Source of the DNA: DATLWN01 sp964422615
Lineage (GTDB): Bacteria > Pseudomonadota > Zetaproteobacteria > Mariprofundales > Mariprofundaceae
NCBI GenBank assembly: GCA_964422615.1
Contig: CAYRBJ010000020.1
Span: forward strand, 1-34,258
Length of the DNA stretch: 34,258 nt
Direction: 5' to 3'
Shown here: positions 33,390 to 34,258 of the stretch, one piece after another
Numbering within the stretch: position 1 is the first letter of the stretch
Layout: each line of letters opens with the position of its first letter
Position numbers and translations under genes: made by a program
The notes under the pieces: model-generated
Databases searched by the model: none
What the model was told of the DNA's origin: nothing
The model's input: only the letters and a program-made list of their open reading frames with translations

Positions 33390-34115
33390 ATGAGAATCAC
33401 CAACCCCACATCACCAGAAGGACATGCGATTAAAATATCCCCGATCCGGCGGGAAGATCTAGGTAAGGTATTGATTCGCTGTCTACCGGACGGCGGCAGA
33501 ATCGAGACACTGTTTAAGACACAAGAGATTATCGGTTTCTGCGCGTGGGACGGTGACAAATGCATAGCCCAGTTGCATTGCTACCGCTTGATCCTTCCTC
33601 ATGGGTCCACCGACCTGTGGCCAGATTGGAGCCGCCCTTCCTATGTGAACGGTGTACTTAACGGGTGCTTAGATATCTCTGGCCCGGTTTGGTGCCATGC
33701 CTGTTTTCACGTTGGTCGTTCTATCGAGAGTTTTGCTCAGTCTGATGACGCAGATTCAAGGTATTTCGGGCGGGGCATTGGAACTGCCTTGGCTCAGGCA
33801 TCCGTTCGCTGGGCCAAGGAGCATGACTACGAGGCTGTAATCGCCCCTGGAACGCCAGATGATCTCTTTTCGTTCTCTGTGTTGGCAGGAGGGCTTCCAT
33901 GGACAGCGTACCAAAAGCTCGGATTCACGGATGAAACATTTGAAACTAACGATGAGCTGCCAGATTGGGTTCAGGGTATTGGGCCACCCGAGGTCATAAA
34001 AGCAATCGAGGCAGCCCCTGAAGTCATAAAAGAAGTCGAGGCAGCACTAGCTAAGGGGCGACCCGAAAGCGAGCTTCATAGCAAATTGATGGTGCTGAGG
34101 TTAAAAAATGCCTAA
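33390..34115 (+). CDS. GNAT-family N-acetyltransferase in cassette 1, 241 aa
   Basis: The acetyl-CoA binding motif of the GNAT fold is present as YFGRGIGTALAQASVRWAKE (about 130-149), followed by the terminal-strand pattern WTAYQKLGF. The N-terminal strands precede it. The substrate is unknown. The C-terminal tail (about 196-241) carries two tandem, near-identical 10-residue units, EVIKAIEAAP and EVIKEVEAAL, from a 30-bp duplication. Base composition is visibly lower in GC than the neighbouring chromosome, in keeping with cassette origin. No Shine-Dalgarno is seen; ATG 33390 lies very near the recombination point, common for cassette genes. Stop overlaps the attC core (TAA of GCCTAAC). Confidence 0.85.
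   Translation: MRITNPTSPEGHAIKISPIRREDLGKVLIRCLPDGGRIETLFKTQEIIGFCAWDGDKCIAQLHCYRLILPHGSTDLWPDWSRPSYVNGVLNGCLDISGPVWCHACFHVGRSIESFAQSDDADSRYFGRGIGTALAQASVRWAKEHDYEAVIAPGTPDDLFSFSVLAGGLPWTAYQKLGFTDETFETNDELPDWVQGIGPPEVIKAIEAAPEVIKEVEAALAKGRPESELHSKLMVLRLKNA
33990..34049 (+). repeat. In-frame 30-bp tandem duplication in the GNAT gene
   Basis: Two adjacent 30-base units (33990-34019 and 34020-34049) both begin GA(G/A)GTCATAAAAG and differ at a few positions. The reading frame is kept, giving two tandem copies of PEVIK-EAA-type peptide. Confidence 0.8.
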
Positions 34116-34202
34116 CAATCACATGCACTCGGACAGCAAAAAGCGACGCTCCTCGTTCCTCGTCTCTCTGCTTTTTGCTGCCGGTGATGTGAAGCGTTAG
34201 AC
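34110..34202 (+). repeat. attC recombination site (59-base element) of cassette 1, 93 bp
   Basis: The outer cores GCCTAAC (34110-34116, RYYYAAC) and GTTAGAC (34196-34202, GTTRRRY) bracket an imperfect palindrome. The inner arms CAGCAAAAAGC (34134-34144) and GCTTTTTGCTG (34170-34180) pair perfectly, and CACAT-type segments also pair. The two arms differ in length, so extrahelical bases such as the A in CGGACAGC arise on folding, which fixes strand choice. The loop of about 25 bases is CT-rich. The next cassette begins directly after the core. Confidence 0.9.
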
Positions 34203-34258
34203 GTAGAGGAGCATTAATACATGAACTCTAAACGGATCGCACTTATCACTGGAGCAAA
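34197..34258 (+). mobile_element. Start of integron gene cassette 2 (truncated by window)
   Basis: Begins at the TTAGAC side of the attC core and runs off the right edge. It contains a GAGGAG ribosome binding site (34206-34211) and the start of a coding region, so the array continues beyond the window. Confidence 0.75.
34221..34258 (+). CDS. N-terminus of a Rossmann-fold, probably short-chain dehydrogenase/reductase, protein (partial)
   Basis: Only 12 full codons are visible: MNSKRIALITGA. The pattern of a hydrophobic strand leading into TGA fits the first strand and TGxxxGxG cofactor loop of SDR enzymes, which bind NAD(P). GAGGAG precedes the ATG at nine bases. The family call rests on these few residues and needs the rest of the sequence. 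Location in the second cassette makes it a mobile gene. Confidence 0.5.
   Translation, partial: MNSKRIALITGA

Larger units (their letters stand above)
33377..34196 (+). mobile_element. Integron gene cassette 1 (GNAT acetyltransferase plus attC)
   Basis: Bounded on the left by the TTAGGC side of the attI core and on the right by the G of the attC core GTTAGAC, this 820-base unit is what IntI would excise as a circle. It holds one open reading frame in the expected direction, starting 13 bases after the junction, and its stop overlaps the start of attC. Confidence 0.85.

Noticed and set aside
1..34258. CRISPR arrays, tRNA or rRNA genes, insertion sequences
   Set aside because: No regularly spaced repeat arrays, tRNA-like TTCGA stem-loops in intergenic gaps, rRNA sequence or transposase frames were seen.

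Overview
The window looks like a high-GC gammaproteobacterial chromosome. It carries genes typical of that group (purA with hisZ, rnd, aat, sixA, trmL, an RlmD-type methyltransferase). The genus cannot be fixed from sequence alone. Most of it is ordinary core metabolism and RNA/protein processing, densely packed with short or overlapping gene junctions. The right edge is different: it opens into an integron.

Region by region. 1-5791 is a leftward block: a peptide/solute-binding lipoprotein (cut by the window edge), an RlmD-like 23S rRNA m5U methyltransferase, a membrane-anchored Ser/Thr kinase with an N-terminal zinc ribbon and an extracytoplasmic C-terminal domain, and a MidA-family methyltransferase. 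5856-7620 runs rightward: thioredoxin with a clear terminator, trmL, then a 316-bp AT-rich intergenic region with three DnaA-box-like 9-mers, then pgsA. 7623-10527 holds a small Cys-cluster protein, an iron-type alcohol dehydrogenase and an MFS transporter. 10535-15811 is a leftward biosynthetic block: serC, then serA-hisZ-purA, each transcription unit with a recognisable sigma70-like promoter. 16099-18732 is rnd, an unknown gene and an exonuclease III gene, tightly coupled. 18828-20813 holds an AsmA-like protein, a nitrobindin/THAP4-like heme-binding protein and a small membrane protein.

20921-29436 is a glycogen/alpha-glucan block: pgm-glgB leftward and glgC-GH57-malQ rightward from a shared 142-bp intergenic region. 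Pgm makes glucose-1-phosphate, GlgC activates it to ADP-glucose, GlgB branches the polymer, and the GH57 enzyme and MalQ rearrange or degrade alpha-glucans. No glycogen synthase (glgA) or phosphorylase lies in the window. 29449-32261 contains sixA, map, an exported helical protein of unknown family, and aat.

32268-34258 is the start of an integron. A complete IntI-type tyrosine recombinase with the integron-specific insert and all catalytic residues reads leftward. A candidate attI with a GTTAGGC core lies upstream of it. A first cassette encodes a GNAT acetyltransferase and ends in a well-formed 93-bp attC. A second cassette has the first 12 codons of a Rossmann-type (probably SDR) protein when the window ends. 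This is the most notable system here. The second point of interest is the DnaA-box/AT-rich cluster in front of pgsA.
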